The notes beneath the pieces were generated by a model. That model saw only the letters and a list, made by a program, of their open reading frames with translations, did no database searches and was not told the DNA's origin. A stretch of 64,000 bases of DNA, taken from Brevibacillus antibioticus (lineage in GTDB: Bacteria > Bacillota > Bacilli > Brevibacillales > Brevibacillaceae). The DNA lies in NCBI RefSeq assembly GCF_005217615.1, contig NZ_SZNK01000001.1:3864001-3928000 (forward strand), written 5' to 3'. Shown piece by piece: positions 33,115 to 41,740 of this stretch. Every line of letters starts with the position of its first letter. The stretch's first letter is position 1. The translations under genes and the position numbers were made by a program.

Positions 33115-33915
33115 TTAAATCAAGACAATGGTCAGGAGCGTAAAGAGCGCCAATGGAATGATTTTACGTCCGTTCCGGCATCTTTTCCGTCTTCTTCCTT
33201 GAACTTTTGGCAAAACATAGGGTGGTGGGGGTGGGGGTGGCGGACAAAAAAATGGCGGATACGGCGGGAACGGTGGAAATGGCGAAATATTTTGCTCCCA
33301 AGGACTCACCTGTGGCTTCTGCTCACTATAAGGACTGACTTGGGGTGGACGATTGCTGCTGCTATACGGGCTGACTTGGGGGGCGGGACGATTACTGCTG
33401 CTATATGGGCTGACCCGTGAGTTGTTGGAGCTGCCAAAAGGACTGACCTGACCGTATGGATTGTACTCATCGCCGTAGGGACTTGCCTGCGAAAAGTATG
33501 GATTGCCTCCATAAGGACTGAGATCGCCATAGGGAGGATAACCTGCATACGGATTATAGCTCACATACTGAAAGTAATAATCAGGATATTGCCCCCATCC
33601 TCCATACGGCTGCCGATTGGCCACTTCCATTACTTGATAAGGGTTGTAGTCCTCATAGTTCTCATCGTTTTCATAATCATACTCTTCGAAAACTTCTTCT
33701 TCCTCCGCATCCTGGTCTACGACTTCTACGTATACGTTCTGATCGTCATAATCGACAATGACGCCTTCAAACACTTGCCCGTCAATCGCTTCGATGCGCA
33801 CTTTTTTCTCCACGTGCTCCTTGCAAATGTTGTGCACATTTTCTCGCATATCCTTTAACAGGCTGACAAACTGAATGTCAGCCTGATAAAGGTTTTTTTC
33901 AGAATCAGACTGCAT
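33115..33915 (-). CDS. Sm-like N-terminal domain protein with Pro/Tyr/Ser-rich tandem repeats
   Basis: 266 residues. About residues 30-75 (VEKKVRIEAIDGQVFEGVIVDY...) look like an Sm/LSm small beta-barrel; an acidic stretch follows. Residues 100-215 are low complexity with a recurring S-P-aromatic unit (SPYGG, SPFGS, and repeated VSPYSSSNRPP). Then a run of eight prolines, a basic cluster (RRRKRCRNGRK) and a hydrophobic C-terminal tail (IIPLALFTLLTIVLI) that could be a tail anchor. No known family; a spore-coat or envelope role is possible from the composition. SD GGGGAGGAG. Confidence 0.75.
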   Translation of the reverse strand: MQSDSEKNLYQADIQFVSLLKDMRENVHNICKEHVEKKVRIEAIDGQVFEGVIVDYDDQNVYVEVVDQDAEEEEVFEEYDYENDENYEDYNPYQVMEVANRQPYGGWGQYPDYYFQYVSYNPYAGYPPYGDLSPYGGNPYFSQASPYGDEYNPYGQVSPFGSSNNSRVSPYSSSNRPAPQVSPYSSSNRPPQVSPYSEQKPQVSPWEQNISPFPPFPPYPPFFCPPPPPPPPYVLPKVQGRRRKRCRNGRKIIPLALFTLLTIVLI

Positions 33916-34003
33916 GGAAACTCCTCCCCTTCTGGTGTTTCTTTATTACCATATACAAGTGCCCATGGGGAGGTTACCGGAATCTAGGCGAGACTAGCCC
34001 AAT

Positions 34004-35107
34004 TTACAGAAAGCGGGCAGGTAAAAATGGCAAGAGGCGCTCCGTCTCCCCTTTTTCCACAAAGTCCGCCATCGATTTAGCCGTGACGGGGGAAAGCAAG
34101 ATACCATTGCGAAAATGTCCCCCTGCGATCGACAGTCCTTCCCAGCCAGGAACGGGGCCCAAGAGTGGTTTGCCATCTTGGGTCGCAGGTCGAAGTCCAC
34201 CCCAAGCCTCCAAAAAGGTAGCGGAGTGTAGCGCAGGAACATACGGCATTGTCCCTTGGAGGATACTGGCTAGACCCGCCATTGTAACGTCACGCTGGAA
34301 GCCACTCTCATCCTCAGTCGCACCAAGGACAATTTTCCCATCTTTTTTCGGAGTGATGTAGCCTGTCGTTCCGAAAATAACTGTTCGTAATGGAATGCCC
34401 ACGGACGAGACGGCCGCAATCTGCCCGCGTACAGGGCGAATCGGCACGGAAACACCAAGCATCGAAAGCATCATTCCAACCCACGCTCCCGAGGAAATCA
34501 CTGTCTGTGAGGCACGCAGTGACCCTGTAGAGGTCTCGATTCCGATCACTTTTCCGCCTTTTACCGCAATGCCGCTGACCACGCAGCCAGATAACATCTT
34601 CACTCCTTGCAATTGGCAAGCAGTCGCCAAGGCGCGAAGAAGCATTCGATTGTTGATGTGTCCTTCGTACGGCGAATAGATGGCCGCTTGCACTTGATCG
34701 GTCAGAAGCGGCTCTACCTCTTTCACTTGCGCTGTATTCGAGAGCCAGTGCACAGCATGTCCCGCTTCTTTTTGCCAACGGTACTTGTCGGCGAGCTGTT
34801 GGACTTCCTCCTCATTTAACGCGACGGTCAGTAACCCATCCAGGCTTAGCTGTACGTCTCCACCAGTCAATTCCGCAAGCTCCGCTACCCACTCAGGGTA
34901 TAGGGCAAGTGACTCCATGCCCAAATCGAGCATCGGTCCAGGTGCCGTGAATTCCTTCAAAGGAGCAAGCATTCCGGCCGCAGCAGAAGACGCCTGCCCT
35001 CCCCATTCGCCTTGCTCAACCAAAGTCACGCTTACCCCGCGCCGTGACAGCTCGTATGCCAAGCTCAATCCGATAATTCCTCCACCCACTACCAGACAAT
35101 CACTCAT
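34004..35107 (-). CDS. thiO: Glycine oxidase ThiO
   Basis: 367 residues. FAD-binding GGGIIGLSLAYELSRRG at the N-terminus, ASSAAAGMLAP as the second conserved box, and C-terminal WGGLRPATQDGKPLLG of the DAO/ThiO group. It oxidises glycine to the imine used for the thiazole half of thiamine. SD GAGGAG. The gene lies 640 bp downstream of a TPP riboswitch on the same strand, with its terminator and two large repeats between. No thiS, thiG or thiF follows, so thiO is alone here. Confidence 0.93.
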   Translation of the reverse strand: MSDCLVVGGGIIGLSLAYELSRRGVSVTLVEQGEWGGQASSAAAGMLAPLKEFTAPGPMLDLGMESLALYPEWVAELAELTGGDVQLSLDGLLTVALNEEEVQQLADKYRWQKEAGHAVHWLSNTAQVKEVEPLLTDQVQAAIYSPYEGHINNRMLLRALATACQLQGVKMLSGCVVSGIAVKGGKVIGIETSTGSLRASQTVISSGAWVGMMLSMLGVSVPIRPVRGQIAAVSSVGIPLRTVIFGTTGYITPKKDGKIVLGATEDESGFQRDVTMAGLASILQGTMPYVPALHSATFLEAWGGLRPATQDGKPLLGPVPGWEGLSIAGGHFRNGILLSPVTAKSMADFVEKGETERLLPFLPARFL

Positions 35108-35165
35108 CTTTTTCTCTCCTCACCATGTTGACTAAGAACGTCTTGTACGTTGCTGTTGTGGCGTG

Positions 35166-35367
35166 GAGGAAACAGGAGAAAACGCTCAGATTCTAGGGCC
35201 ACCCGCTGTAGGACCCTCTGCCCGACTCCATGCAAAAAGCGAAACTGCGTCCAAAGTGGACTCTTCAGGATGTGTATCAGAGGTGGACGCTTAAGAACGT
35301 GTTTCGCTTTTTGCATGGAGTCTCGGTCGGTGTCCCTAAGATCTTCGCTTTTTTCTCCTGTTTCCTC
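35166..35367 (+). repeat. Family B structured repeat, copy B1
   Basis: Nested hairpin of 202 bp. Outer stem: 35166-35182 (GAGGAAACAGGAGAAAA) pairs perfectly with 35351-35367. Middle: 35224-35245 pairs over 22 bp with 35301-35322 (ATGCAAAAAGCGAAAC in the arm). Inner: GCGTCCA (35247-35253) with TGGACGC (35284-35290), enclosing TTCAGGATGTGT. The same design with other stem bases occurs at 56.5 kb. It lies between thiO and its riboswitch. Confidence 0.9.
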
Positions 35368-35435
35368 TACGAGCCTTTCGTGTTATCCGATTCCTAAAGA
35401 TTTTTCATTAATGAAGAACGCACTCAGTTACGCCA

Positions 35436-35632
35436 GAGAAGAATATTTCCAGACGTAGCGACTTGTGGAGTCCTACCGAGCGGAGAAGGGATTCGCGGGC
35501 AACAGAAACGCAACCGTGCCCGGGCTACGAAGCGGCTACCACTTTTGCGTTTCCCCGCGAATCCCTTCGGAGCGGGCAGTCCCAGCCCCCAGCAGGACGG
35601 AGCCTGGAGCCTAGACTGGAAATATTCTTCTC
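35436..35632 (+). repeat. Family A structured repeat, copy A2
   Basis: Outer stem 35436-35452 with 35616-35632, 17 bp perfect (GAGAAGAATATTTCCAG). Middle stem 35486-35499 with 35554-35567, 14 bp perfect (AAGGGATTCGCGGG). Inner stem 35505-35513 with 35545-35553 (GAAACGCAA/TTGCGTTTC). The primary sequence of the middle and inner stems is quite different from copies A1 and A3, yet pairing is complete. It follows copy B1 by 68 bp in the same orientation as the pair at 56.5-57.0 kb. Confidence 0.88.
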
Positions 35633-35665
35633 TCCACTACAGCCACATGCCCACTTCTTCATAAC

Positions 35666-35704
35666 AAAAAGCCCACCATTTCCCGAGCAGGAAAAGGTGG
35701 GCTA
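35666..35704 (-). terminator. Terminator, probable expression platform of the TPP riboswitch
   Basis: Minus strand: AGCCCACC pairs with GGTGGGCT around CTTTTCCTGCTCGGGAAAT, followed by TTTTTG. It lies 41 bp after the riboswitch aptamer, as expected for transcription attenuation. Confidence 0.8.
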
Positions 35705-35744
35705 CATGCGCATAGGTAACAATCAAGGCGAAAAGCGCTGTCTG

Positions 35745-35845
35745 CCGGCAACCGTATCCCTGCGCCGGCATGATCCGGATCAGGTGCAATGGGTCGATGG
35801 TCGAGCTTCCATCCTCTCAGCCCCGCAAGAAGGACTCCCCAAGTT
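35745..35845 (-). ncRNA. TPP riboswitch (THI element)
   Basis: Minus strand carries the aptamer landmarks in order: GGGGAGTCC near the 5' end, GGGGCTGAGAGG, then ACCTGATCCGGATCATGCC and GGCGCAGGGA. These are the conserved THI-box bases that bind thiamine pyrophosphate. A terminator follows, so TPP should switch transcription off. The next gene is thiO, beyond repeats A2 and B1. A promoter (35873-35902) lies about 30 bp upstream. Confidence 0.95.
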
Positions 35846-35872
35846 GCTTGTTCATTATGATATTCCTTTGTA

Positions 35873-35902
35873 AGTATAGTCCTGTTTGCAGCTCTCTGAC
35901 AA
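35873..35902 (-). promoter_or_regulatory. Sigma-A promoter for the TPP riboswitch transcript
   Basis: Minus strand TTGTCA, 18-bp spacer, TATACT, ending about 27 bp before the aptamer. Five of six bases match consensus in each hexamer. Confidence 0.65.
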
Positions 35903-35915
35903 GCACGTCCGCTGG

Positions 35916-37505
35916 TTAATCCTCATCCTTCACATCGTAGCTCTCTGGAATCGGCTCATGACGTGCGGCATCCTCGAACTCCTGGAGCTTGCGAATTTCT
36001 TCCAGATGATGATTGAATTGCTCTTTATTAATGATGTACTCATTGCCGTCATGAACAGCACGGATGCGTCCCTGCTTGATTTTTTCCATAATAAACGTCT
36101 CAGGAAGCTCCAAATAGGCAGCTGTCTCCTCAACGGTCAAATACGTCTTATTCTCGCGCAATCTAGCCTCCAGTTCCGCTTTCTGCCGCTCATAGCCCGG
36201 CTTGCCCAGCAAGGCAAACATATTGGCTTTGTACGCCTCCACCCCTGGCTGATCAAACGGATTGACGCCCAGCAAATAGCCGCTGATTCCGCATGCCTTT
36301 TCAAAAAAGTAAATCAGTCCACCAAGATAGTAAGCTGACGCCTCCGGTATTTCCACAAGCAGATTCGGTACGCCGCCGTCCACATGGGCCAGCACCGTTC
36401 CCTCGAAAGCTTTTTTATTGACATATCCCATTCGTTTGCCAGTTAAAAAATTCAATCCATCGACGTCAGCAGGGTCCTCCTGGACAGTCAAATCCACAGC
36501 GGGCTTCGTCACAGAAACAACGGTCTCAAACAAATGCCTCATGCCGTCCTGTATGTATTGGCCCAACGAATGCAAGTCCGTTGAAAACTCGGCAGAGGCT
36601 GGAAAAATTCCTTTGCCATCCTTGCCCTCCGATTCCCCGAAGAGCTGCTTCCACCATTCCGCAAAGTAGCGAAACTGCGGCTCATAGCTGACCAACAGCT
36701 CCACTGTCTTGCCTTTTCGATAGAGTGCATTGCGAATCGCCGCATACAGATAGCACGGATTGTCACGCAGATCCATGACCATATAGCGTTCGCGTGCATC
36801 CTTGGCACCTCGCATGAGTGCATCCATGTTCGCCCCGCTTACAGCGATCGGCAACAGCCCAACCGCGGTCAGGACTGAATATCGCCCACCGATATCATCC
36901 GGAATGACAAAGCACTCATAGCCCTCGTCATCCGCCAGTTTTTTCAAGGCTCCCCGTTGTTTATCCGTCGTAATGTAAATTCGCTTTTTGGCCTCTTCAC
37001 GTCCATACTTCTTTTCCAGCCATTCCCGAAATAGTCGAAACGCGATAGCGGGCTCAGTCGTCGTGCCCGATTTTGAGATGACGTTGACGGACACATTTTT
37101 TCCTTCTAATACGTCCATTAGATGAGAGATATAAATCGGACTAATATTGTTGCCCACAAAATAAATCTCCGGGAAACGTCGCTTGGACTTCGGCAGCAAA
37201 TTGTAGAAGCTGTGGCCCAAAATGTCAAGCACCGCTTTTGCCCCTAGATACGAGCCTCCGATGCCAATCACCAGAAGCACATCCGAATCGGATTGAATCC
37301 GTGCTGACGCTTGGCGAATTCGCTCATACTCGTCCCGGTCGTATTGTTCCGGCCAATCGACCCAACCAAGATAATCATTGCCGGGTCCAGTCCTTGAATG
37401 AAGCATGTGATGCGCAATTTCGATCGCTGGAGATAGCTGCTCCCACTCATGCTGTTTGACAAAGGCTCGAGCGTTGGCGTAATCAAAGCGAATCGTTTTG
37501 TTCAT
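35916..37505 (-). CDS. pgi: Glucose-6-phosphate isomerase with C-terminal excisionase-type HTH extension
   Basis: 529 residues. The first 445 or so are a normal Firmicute PGI ([30 protein letters not shown], ending [13 protein letters not shown]). PGI of this branch normally stops near residue 450. Here the frame continues another 80 residues: [20 protein letters not shown], then [20 protein letters not shown] (about 454-493), the pattern of excisionase/MerR-like helix-turn-helix modules, and an acidic tail. No frameshift is seen at the junction. The catalytic part should interconvert G6P and F6P; the role of the extension is unknown. Confidence 0.92.
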   Translation of the reverse strand: MNKTIRFDYANARAFVKQHEWEQLSPAIEIAHHMLHSRTGPGNDYLGWVDWPEQYDRDEYERIRQASARIQSDSDVLLVIGIGGSYLGAKAVLDILGHSFYNLLPKSKRRFPEIYFVGNNISPIYISHLMDVLEGKNVSVNVISKSGTTTEPAIAFRLFREWLEKKYGREEAKKRIYITTDKQRGALKKLADDEGYECFVIPDDIGGRYSVLTAVGLLPIAVSGANMDALMRGAKDARERYMVMDLRDNPCYLYAAIRNALYRKGKTVELLVSYEPQFRYFAEWWKQLFGESEGKDGKGIFPASAEFSTDLHSLGQYIQDGMRHLFETVVSVTKPAVDLTVQEDPADVDGLNFLTGKRMGYVNKKAFEGTVLAHVDGGVPNLLVEIPEASAYYLGGLIYFFEKACGISGYLLGVNPFDQPGVEAYKANMFALLGKPGYERQKAELEARLRENKTYLTVEETAAYLELPETFIMEKIKQGRIRAVHDGNEYIINKEQFNHHLEEIRKLQEFEDAARHEPIPESYDVKDED

Positions 37506-37634
37506 AGCTCCCCTCCGAGGAACGTCATCCCATCTCTTTCTATGATATCACGGCAATTGGCGGCAAAGAACTTTCCGACAAAACGTATTAACATGCGCTC
37601 AATTATGTCCAAAATGTGAACATTCGTCATTTCA

Positions 37635-37660
37635 TGTTACCTTTTTCCAGTACTAGCGTA
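37635..37660 (+). promoter_or_regulatory. Candidate ECF (sigma-W-like) promoter of the ABC exporter operon
   Basis: TGTTAC, 16-bp spacer beginning CTTTTT, CGTA. Compared with sigma-W (TGAAAC-N16-CGTA) it has two mismatches in the -35. The homologous yknWXYZ operon of B. subtilis is under sigma-W, which supports the reading. Confidence 0.5.
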
Positions 37661-37715
37661 AAACCCTTTCGAGCAATGAAATAATATGGTTCTTACCAAA
37701 GCAAGGAGAATGAAC

Positions 37716-38993
37716 ATGAAAAAACGATGGTGGATCATCGGTTCCGTCGTAGTCCTCCTCGGCATCGGGGGCGTTGCGCTTTCCATGTTAGGATCGCAAC
37801 AAGCTATGGGAATGCCTGTCAACATCGGCGCACCAACGAAATCAGCTTTGGAAAGCAAGGTTTTGACATCAGGTCTCGTCACCGTAGAAGACAAGCTCAA
37901 ACAGTACGCCAACGTCACTGGAACCTTACGTGAGTTTGTCGTCAAAGAAGGCGACAAGGTGAAAAAGGGACAAGTGATCGCAAAAATCGACACGTCCGAT
38001 GTCAATAGCCGAATCCTCGAGATGGAAGCACAAATGGAATTGGCCAAAGCCAACCTCGCCAAGGCACAAATCGGCAACGAGCCGGAGGAAGTCGCACAGG
38101 ACCAAGAACGTGTCTCCCAAGCCCAACGTGAATACGATGCAGCCAAGCGGGAATATGATCGCATGAATCAATTATTCACTTCTGGCGCTTCTACCCAGCA
38201 AGAGCTGGACAAGGTGAAATCACAAATGGATAGTGCTCTATCTACGTTGAATGTCGCCAAGCAACAGCTCGCTCTCAAGCAAAAGGGGCCACGCAAGGAG
38301 GACATTGCCGCACAGCAGGCCCAAATCAACAAGCTGAATGTAGAAAAAGCACAGCTGAATAAAGAACGAGTCCAAAGCGTCGTCGTAGCACCTATGGATG
38401 GAACTGTCATTGGCGTTGCTGCTGATAACGGTCAATACGTCAACAAGGGAACGGAAATCTTGACCCTTGCCAATCTGAACAATCTGTTGATTGAAGCAGA
38501 CATCAACGAATCCGATGTCAACAAGCTCAAAATCGGACAGTCTGCCACGATTGAAGGTGTGACACTCGGAAAGAAAAAGCTGAATGCGGAAGTAGCTCGC
38601 ATCTCCCCAACCGCGACCACTACTGCCACCAAGTCGGGGCAAGGTGAAAAAACACGCGTCAAAGTCACCCTCAAGCCATCTGGAGATCTATCTGCTTTGA
38701 AGCCTGGCTTCCATGTGGACATCAACATCTCCGTCGAAAAAATCGATAATGCCTTGCAAGTACCAATCGAAGCTGTGCAGCAAGATGCTGACGGCAGCAC
38801 CTTTGTCTGGGTATCTGCTGATGGTGTTGCGAAAAAGCAGAAGGTCGAAACCGGTATGGAAAATGAGTTGTTCACCCACGTCAAGTCTGGACTTAACGGT
38901 GATGAGCAAGTGATCTTAGGCCCTGTCGAATCCCTGACTGAAGGAGCACCTGTCATGCCGATGAGTGGCGGCGGCGCACCAATGGGTATGTAA
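37716..38993 (+). CDS. Membrane-fusion protein of an ABC exporter (YknX/MacA-like)
   Basis: 425 residues. N-terminal membrane anchor (about 5-25), split lipoyl/biotinyl domain (KEGDKVKKGQVIAKIDTSDV and APMDGTVIGVAADNGQYV), a long coiled coil (about 95-220, rich in Q/K/E heptads), beta-barrel and a Gly/Met-rich tail. It is the adaptor that couples the downstream ATPase and permease to export of peptides or drugs. Start ATG 37716 has AAGGAGA six or seven nucleotides upstream. Confidence 0.9.
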   Translation: MKKRWWIIGSVVVLLGIGGVALSMLGSQQAMGMPVNIGAPTKSALESKVLTSGLVTVEDKLKQYANVTGTLREFVVKEGDKVKKGQVIAKIDTSDVNSRILEMEAQMELAKANLAKAQIGNEPEEVAQDQERVSQAQREYDAAKREYDRMNQLFTSGASTQQELDKVKSQMDSALSTLNVAKQQLALKQKGPRKEDIAAQQAQINKLNVEKAQLNKERVQSVVVAPMDGTVIGVAADNGQYVNKGTEILTLANLNNLLIEADINESDVNKLKIGQSATIEGVTLGKKKLNAEVARISPTATTTATKSGQGEKTRVKVTLKPSGDLSALKPGFHVDINISVEKIDNALQVPIEAVQQDADGSTFVWVSADGVAKKQKVETGMENELFTHVKSGLNGDEQVILGPVESLTEGAPVMPMSGGGAPMGM

Positions 38994-39019
38994 CACGTAA
39001 AGAAGGAGGTCAGCCGACG

Positions 39020-39739
39020 ATGCTTCATGTAGAAGGCTTGACGAAAGCATACAAGACGGGTGATTCCGTACTGCCCATCTTAAAAGGTGTCTCCCTACTG
39101 GTGGAACAAGGCGAATTCGTTGCCATCATGGGGCCATCGGGATCAGGGAAGTCGACGTTTATGAACATGTTGGGTTGTCTGGATCGTCCAGATTCGGGTT
39201 CGTACATGCTAGACGGCATTGAGGTCAGCAGCCTGAAGGATACGGAGCTCGCCGTTGTTCGCAACCAAAAGATCGGCTTTGTGTTCCAATCATTTAATCT
39301 GCTCGCCCGCTCTAGCTCCTTACACAATGTAGAGCTGCCGATGATGTACGCGAATGTCAGCCGCTCAGAACGGCGCAAACGGGCTACAGAAGCACTCAAA
39401 CGCGTGGGACTGGCTGAACGCATGGACCATAAACCAACGCAACTATCCGGTGGTCAAAAACAGCGTGTAGCGATTGCCAGAGCACTGGTCAATAAGCCAG
39501 CCATCCTGCTGGCAGACGAACCGACGGGAAATCTGGACAGCCGCTCCGGGGTCGAAATCATGGCCATGTTTCAGGAGCTGCATGCGCAGGGCGTTACGAT
39601 CATTCTCGTTACCCACGAATTAGACATCGCCCAGCACGCTGAGCGAATTGTGACATTCAAGGATGGTGTGATCATTCGCGATGAAAAGGTTACGGAGCGG
39701 ATATTCTCCAAGCCGTCTGACGAGGTGATTGTCACATGA
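39020..39739 (+). CDS. ABC exporter ATPase (YknY/MacB-type, LolD family)
   Basis: 239 residues. Walker A GPSGSGKST, Q-loop FVFQSFNLLARSS, signature LSGGQKQRVAIARAL, Walker B LLADEPTGNLD, H-loop VTHELDIA. SD AAGGAGG. Overlaps the permease gene by ATGA. Confidence 0.95.
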   Translation: MLHVEGLTKAYKTGDSVLPILKGVSLLVEQGEFVAIMGPSGSGKSTFMNMLGCLDRPDSGSYMLDGIEVSSLKDTELAVVRNQKIGFVFQSFNLLARSSSLHNVELPMMYANVSRSERRKRATEALKRVGLAERMDHKPTQLSGGQKQRVAIARALVNKPAILLADEPTGNLDSRSGVEIMAMFQELHAQGVTIILVTHELDIAQHAERIVTFKDGVIIRDEKVTERIFSKPSDEVIVT

Positions 39740-40923
39740 ATTTTATGGAAAGCTTTAACACCGCCGTGGAGGGCATCTGGGCGAATAAAATGCGCTCGAT
39801 CTTGACCATGCTCGGGATCATCATCGGGATTACCTCCGTCATTGTCGTTACGGCACTCGGTGAAGGTGGACAGAAAGCCATCAACGAAGAGATGGAAAAG
39901 TTCGGGCAAAATACGTTTAACGTCTTCATCAATTGGGAGACAAAACAAGAGATAGCCTCAGAAGATATGACCGTGGAAGATACCGAGGTACTCGGCAGGA
40001 TTAGTCCTGCCATCGAATACATCGTGCCTTCCAACTCCAGTACGATTGATTTGAAGGGTCCGAAAAAAGAAGAGCGCGTCAACCTCACTGCCTCCACTGC
40101 TGATTATTTTTCGATGCAATCAACATTGAAGGTGGCAAAAGGGCGACTTTTCAACGAGGTAGATGACAAAGAGCAACGTGCTGTCATCGTCCTGGAGGAA
40201 CCTCTTGCTCAAAAGCTGTTCGGTCAAATGAGCCCGATTGGTCAGCGTGTTCGCTGGGGGAATCAATCTCTCGTCGTAATCGGGACGTACACGGAAGAGA
40301 AATTCAAGTTCGATATGGCAACGAGCTATGGAGCGATTATTCCCATCCGTTACGAAATGAGCCTGCAGGAAGAGCCTTCCGTCCAAATGATCATGGGAAA
40401 AGCGATCGACAAAGCCTCTGTCGAACCAGCCATGCAGCAGGTCAAACAGTACTTGAGCCGCAAGCATCAAAAGGAAGACCATTACAGAGTTCGCAGTATG
40501 CAAGAATCCATGGATCAATTTAATCAAATGACGGGCACCTTGACGCTGATCTTCAGTATCATCGCAGGCATCTCGCTTGTGGTTGGCGGCGTCGGCGTTA
40601 TGAACATCATGCTCGTATCCGTGACAGAGCGTACTCGCGAAATCGGGATTCGCAAAGCATTAGGGGCACGCCGACGAGATATTTTGATTCAGTTTTTGAT
40701 TGAATCGGTCATCGTCTGCTTGATCGGTGGATTGATCGGGGTGTTGTTCGGCCTTGGTATCGCTTCGATCATCGCCTATTTTGCAAAGTTGCCACCACTT
40801 ATGTCCTGGAACAGCGTGTTTATCGCATTCGGCTTCTCCAGTGCCATCGGTATTTTCTTCGGCCTCTATCCGGCCAACAAGGCAGCGAAGCTCGATCCAA
40901 TCGAAGCACTGCGTTACGAATAA
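39736..40923 (+). CDS. ABC exporter permease (YknZ/MacB-like, FtsX fold)
   Basis: 395 residues. TM1 near residue 20 followed by a large MacB_PCD extracytoplasmic domain (about 45-265) and three C-terminal membrane segments of the FtsX fold (GGVGVMNIMLVSVTERTREI, then GIRKALGARRRDIL). Completes the tripartite exporter with the two preceding genes; in B. subtilis the related complex protects against the toxin SdpC. Followed by its own terminator. Confidence 0.93.
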   Translation: MNFMESFNTAVEGIWANKMRSILTMLGIIIGITSVIVVTALGEGGQKAINEEMEKFGQNTFNVFINWETKQEIASEDMTVEDTEVLGRISPAIEYIVPSNSSTIDLKGPKKEERVNLTASTADYFSMQSTLKVAKGRLFNEVDDKEQRAVIVLEEPLAQKLFGQMSPIGQRVRWGNQSLVVIGTYTEEKFKFDMATSYGAIIPIRYEMSLQEEPSVQMIMGKAIDKASVEPAMQQVKQYLSRKHQKEDHYRVRSMQESMDQFNQMTGTLTLIFSIIAGISLVVGGVGVMNIMLVSVTERTREIGIRKALGARRRDILIQFLIESVIVCLIGGLIGVLFGLGIASIIAYFAKLPPLMSWNSVFIAFGFSSAIGIFFGLYPANKAAKLDPIEALRYE

Positions 40924-40925
40924 TG

Positions 40926-40946
40926 AAAAATGGCTAGCCATTTTTT
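40926..40946 (+). terminator. Terminator of the ABC exporter operon
   Basis: AAAAATGGC-ta-GCCATTTTTT, palindromic stem ending in a T-run. Confidence 0.75.
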
Positions 40947-40955
40947 CTTTCCTTG

Positions 40956-40998
40956 AAAAAAAACAAGCACCTGTAAGCTCTCTGGCTACAGGTGCTTG
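40956..40998 (-). terminator. Terminator of the small membrane protein gene
   Basis: Minus strand: CAAGCACCTGTA and TACAGGTGCTTG, 12-bp perfect stem, followed by eight T. Confidence 0.85.
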
Positions 40999-40999
40999 T

Positions 41000-41176
41000 T
41001 TATGTTGGCAACGTATCTGTTACCAGCTTCAAAAGAAAAAAAAGCGCAATCCCCACGCTCGCGACTGTCCACCAGAGCGGCTTGCTGTCAGCCTTTTCTG
41101 CCTTGTAGATCCCGATTAACTTCCAGGTCCCTACTGCCACACACAAAAGGCTAAACAGGAGCAGGATTGTCCCCAT
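41000..41176 (-). CDS. Small two-helix membrane protein, unknown
   Basis: 58 residues. Two hydrophobic helices (about 2-20 and 35-51) around a polar loop (YKAEKADSKP). SD GGGAGG just before the ATG and a strong terminator at the stop support a real gene. No family recognised. Confidence 0.65.
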   Translation of the reverse strand: MGTILLLFSLLCVAVGTWKLIGIYKAEKADSKPLWWTVASVGIALFFLLKLVTDTLPT

Positions 41177-41224
41177 GATCTCCCTCCCCTCACTCCTAGC
41201 TATATGGGAATGAGAGAGAAAAAA

Positions 41225-41371
41225 TCACTTCTTCGGGTCCTTTTTGCCCAATCGACCGAGGACCATCCGGCCCCGTTCCTTGATGGACTCGTCCTTGATA
41301 TCTTGTTGACGCTTTTTCATCAAACCGTTTTTCGAAGTATCCGGTCGGTCCGTTTGCCGTCCATCTCGCAT
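41225..41371 (-). CDS. Small highly charged protein, unknown
   Basis: 48 residues, MRDGRQTDRPDTSKNGLMKK at the start, rich in Lys, Arg and Asp. It begins inside the TAATG overlap with the stop of the YqkK-like gene and so looks translationally coupled to it. Size and charge fit a minor spore or nucleic acid-associated protein; nothing more can be said. Confidence 0.5.
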   Translation of the reverse strand: MRDGRQTDRPDTSKNGLMKKRQQDIKDESIKERGRMVLGRLGKKDPKK

Positions 41372-41643
41372 TAGCTGTACTTGCCTCCGCCTTTTTTCTC
41401 GTAATCGTTTAAAAGCTCACCAAAGCTCTTGTTGCGCTCGCGTTCTTCTTGCTCACGGCGCTTTTGTTCAGCTGCTTCCTTTTCTTTGCGCTCGCCTTCT
41501 GTCTTCATGTCTTTTTCAAGCTGCTTGAGTGCTCCGAGCGCATCTGCATTCAGCATATCCTTCAAACTGTTCAATCCGCTTTTCGCGTCTGTCGTAGTTG
41601 TTGTCTCTGGTTGACGCTGTGGTTTTCGTTGTTTTTTTGCCAT
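41371..41643 (-). CDS. YqkK-like protein (DUF3886)
   Basis: 90 residues. After a basic N-terminus (MAKKQRKPQRQ) the rest is a charged helix, LKDMLNADALGALKQLEKDM and a run of K/E/R ending NKSFGELLNDYEKK. This resembles the DUF3886 (YqkK) proteins of Bacillus, of unknown function. ATG 41643 lies 8 nt after AAGGGTGG. Confidence 0.7.
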   Translation of the reverse strand: MAKKQRKPQRQPETTTTTDAKSGLNSLKDMLNADALGALKQLEKDMKTEGERKEKEAAEQKRREQEERERNKSFGELLNDYEKKGGGKYS

Positions 41644-41740
41644 TTGAATTGCCACCCTTTCCCTATCCTCATTCTGTCCTCATTCTCTGGCCCCATCCGG
41701 GTCATACTATCTTCATCTTTCACAAAGAGGAGGACATCAC

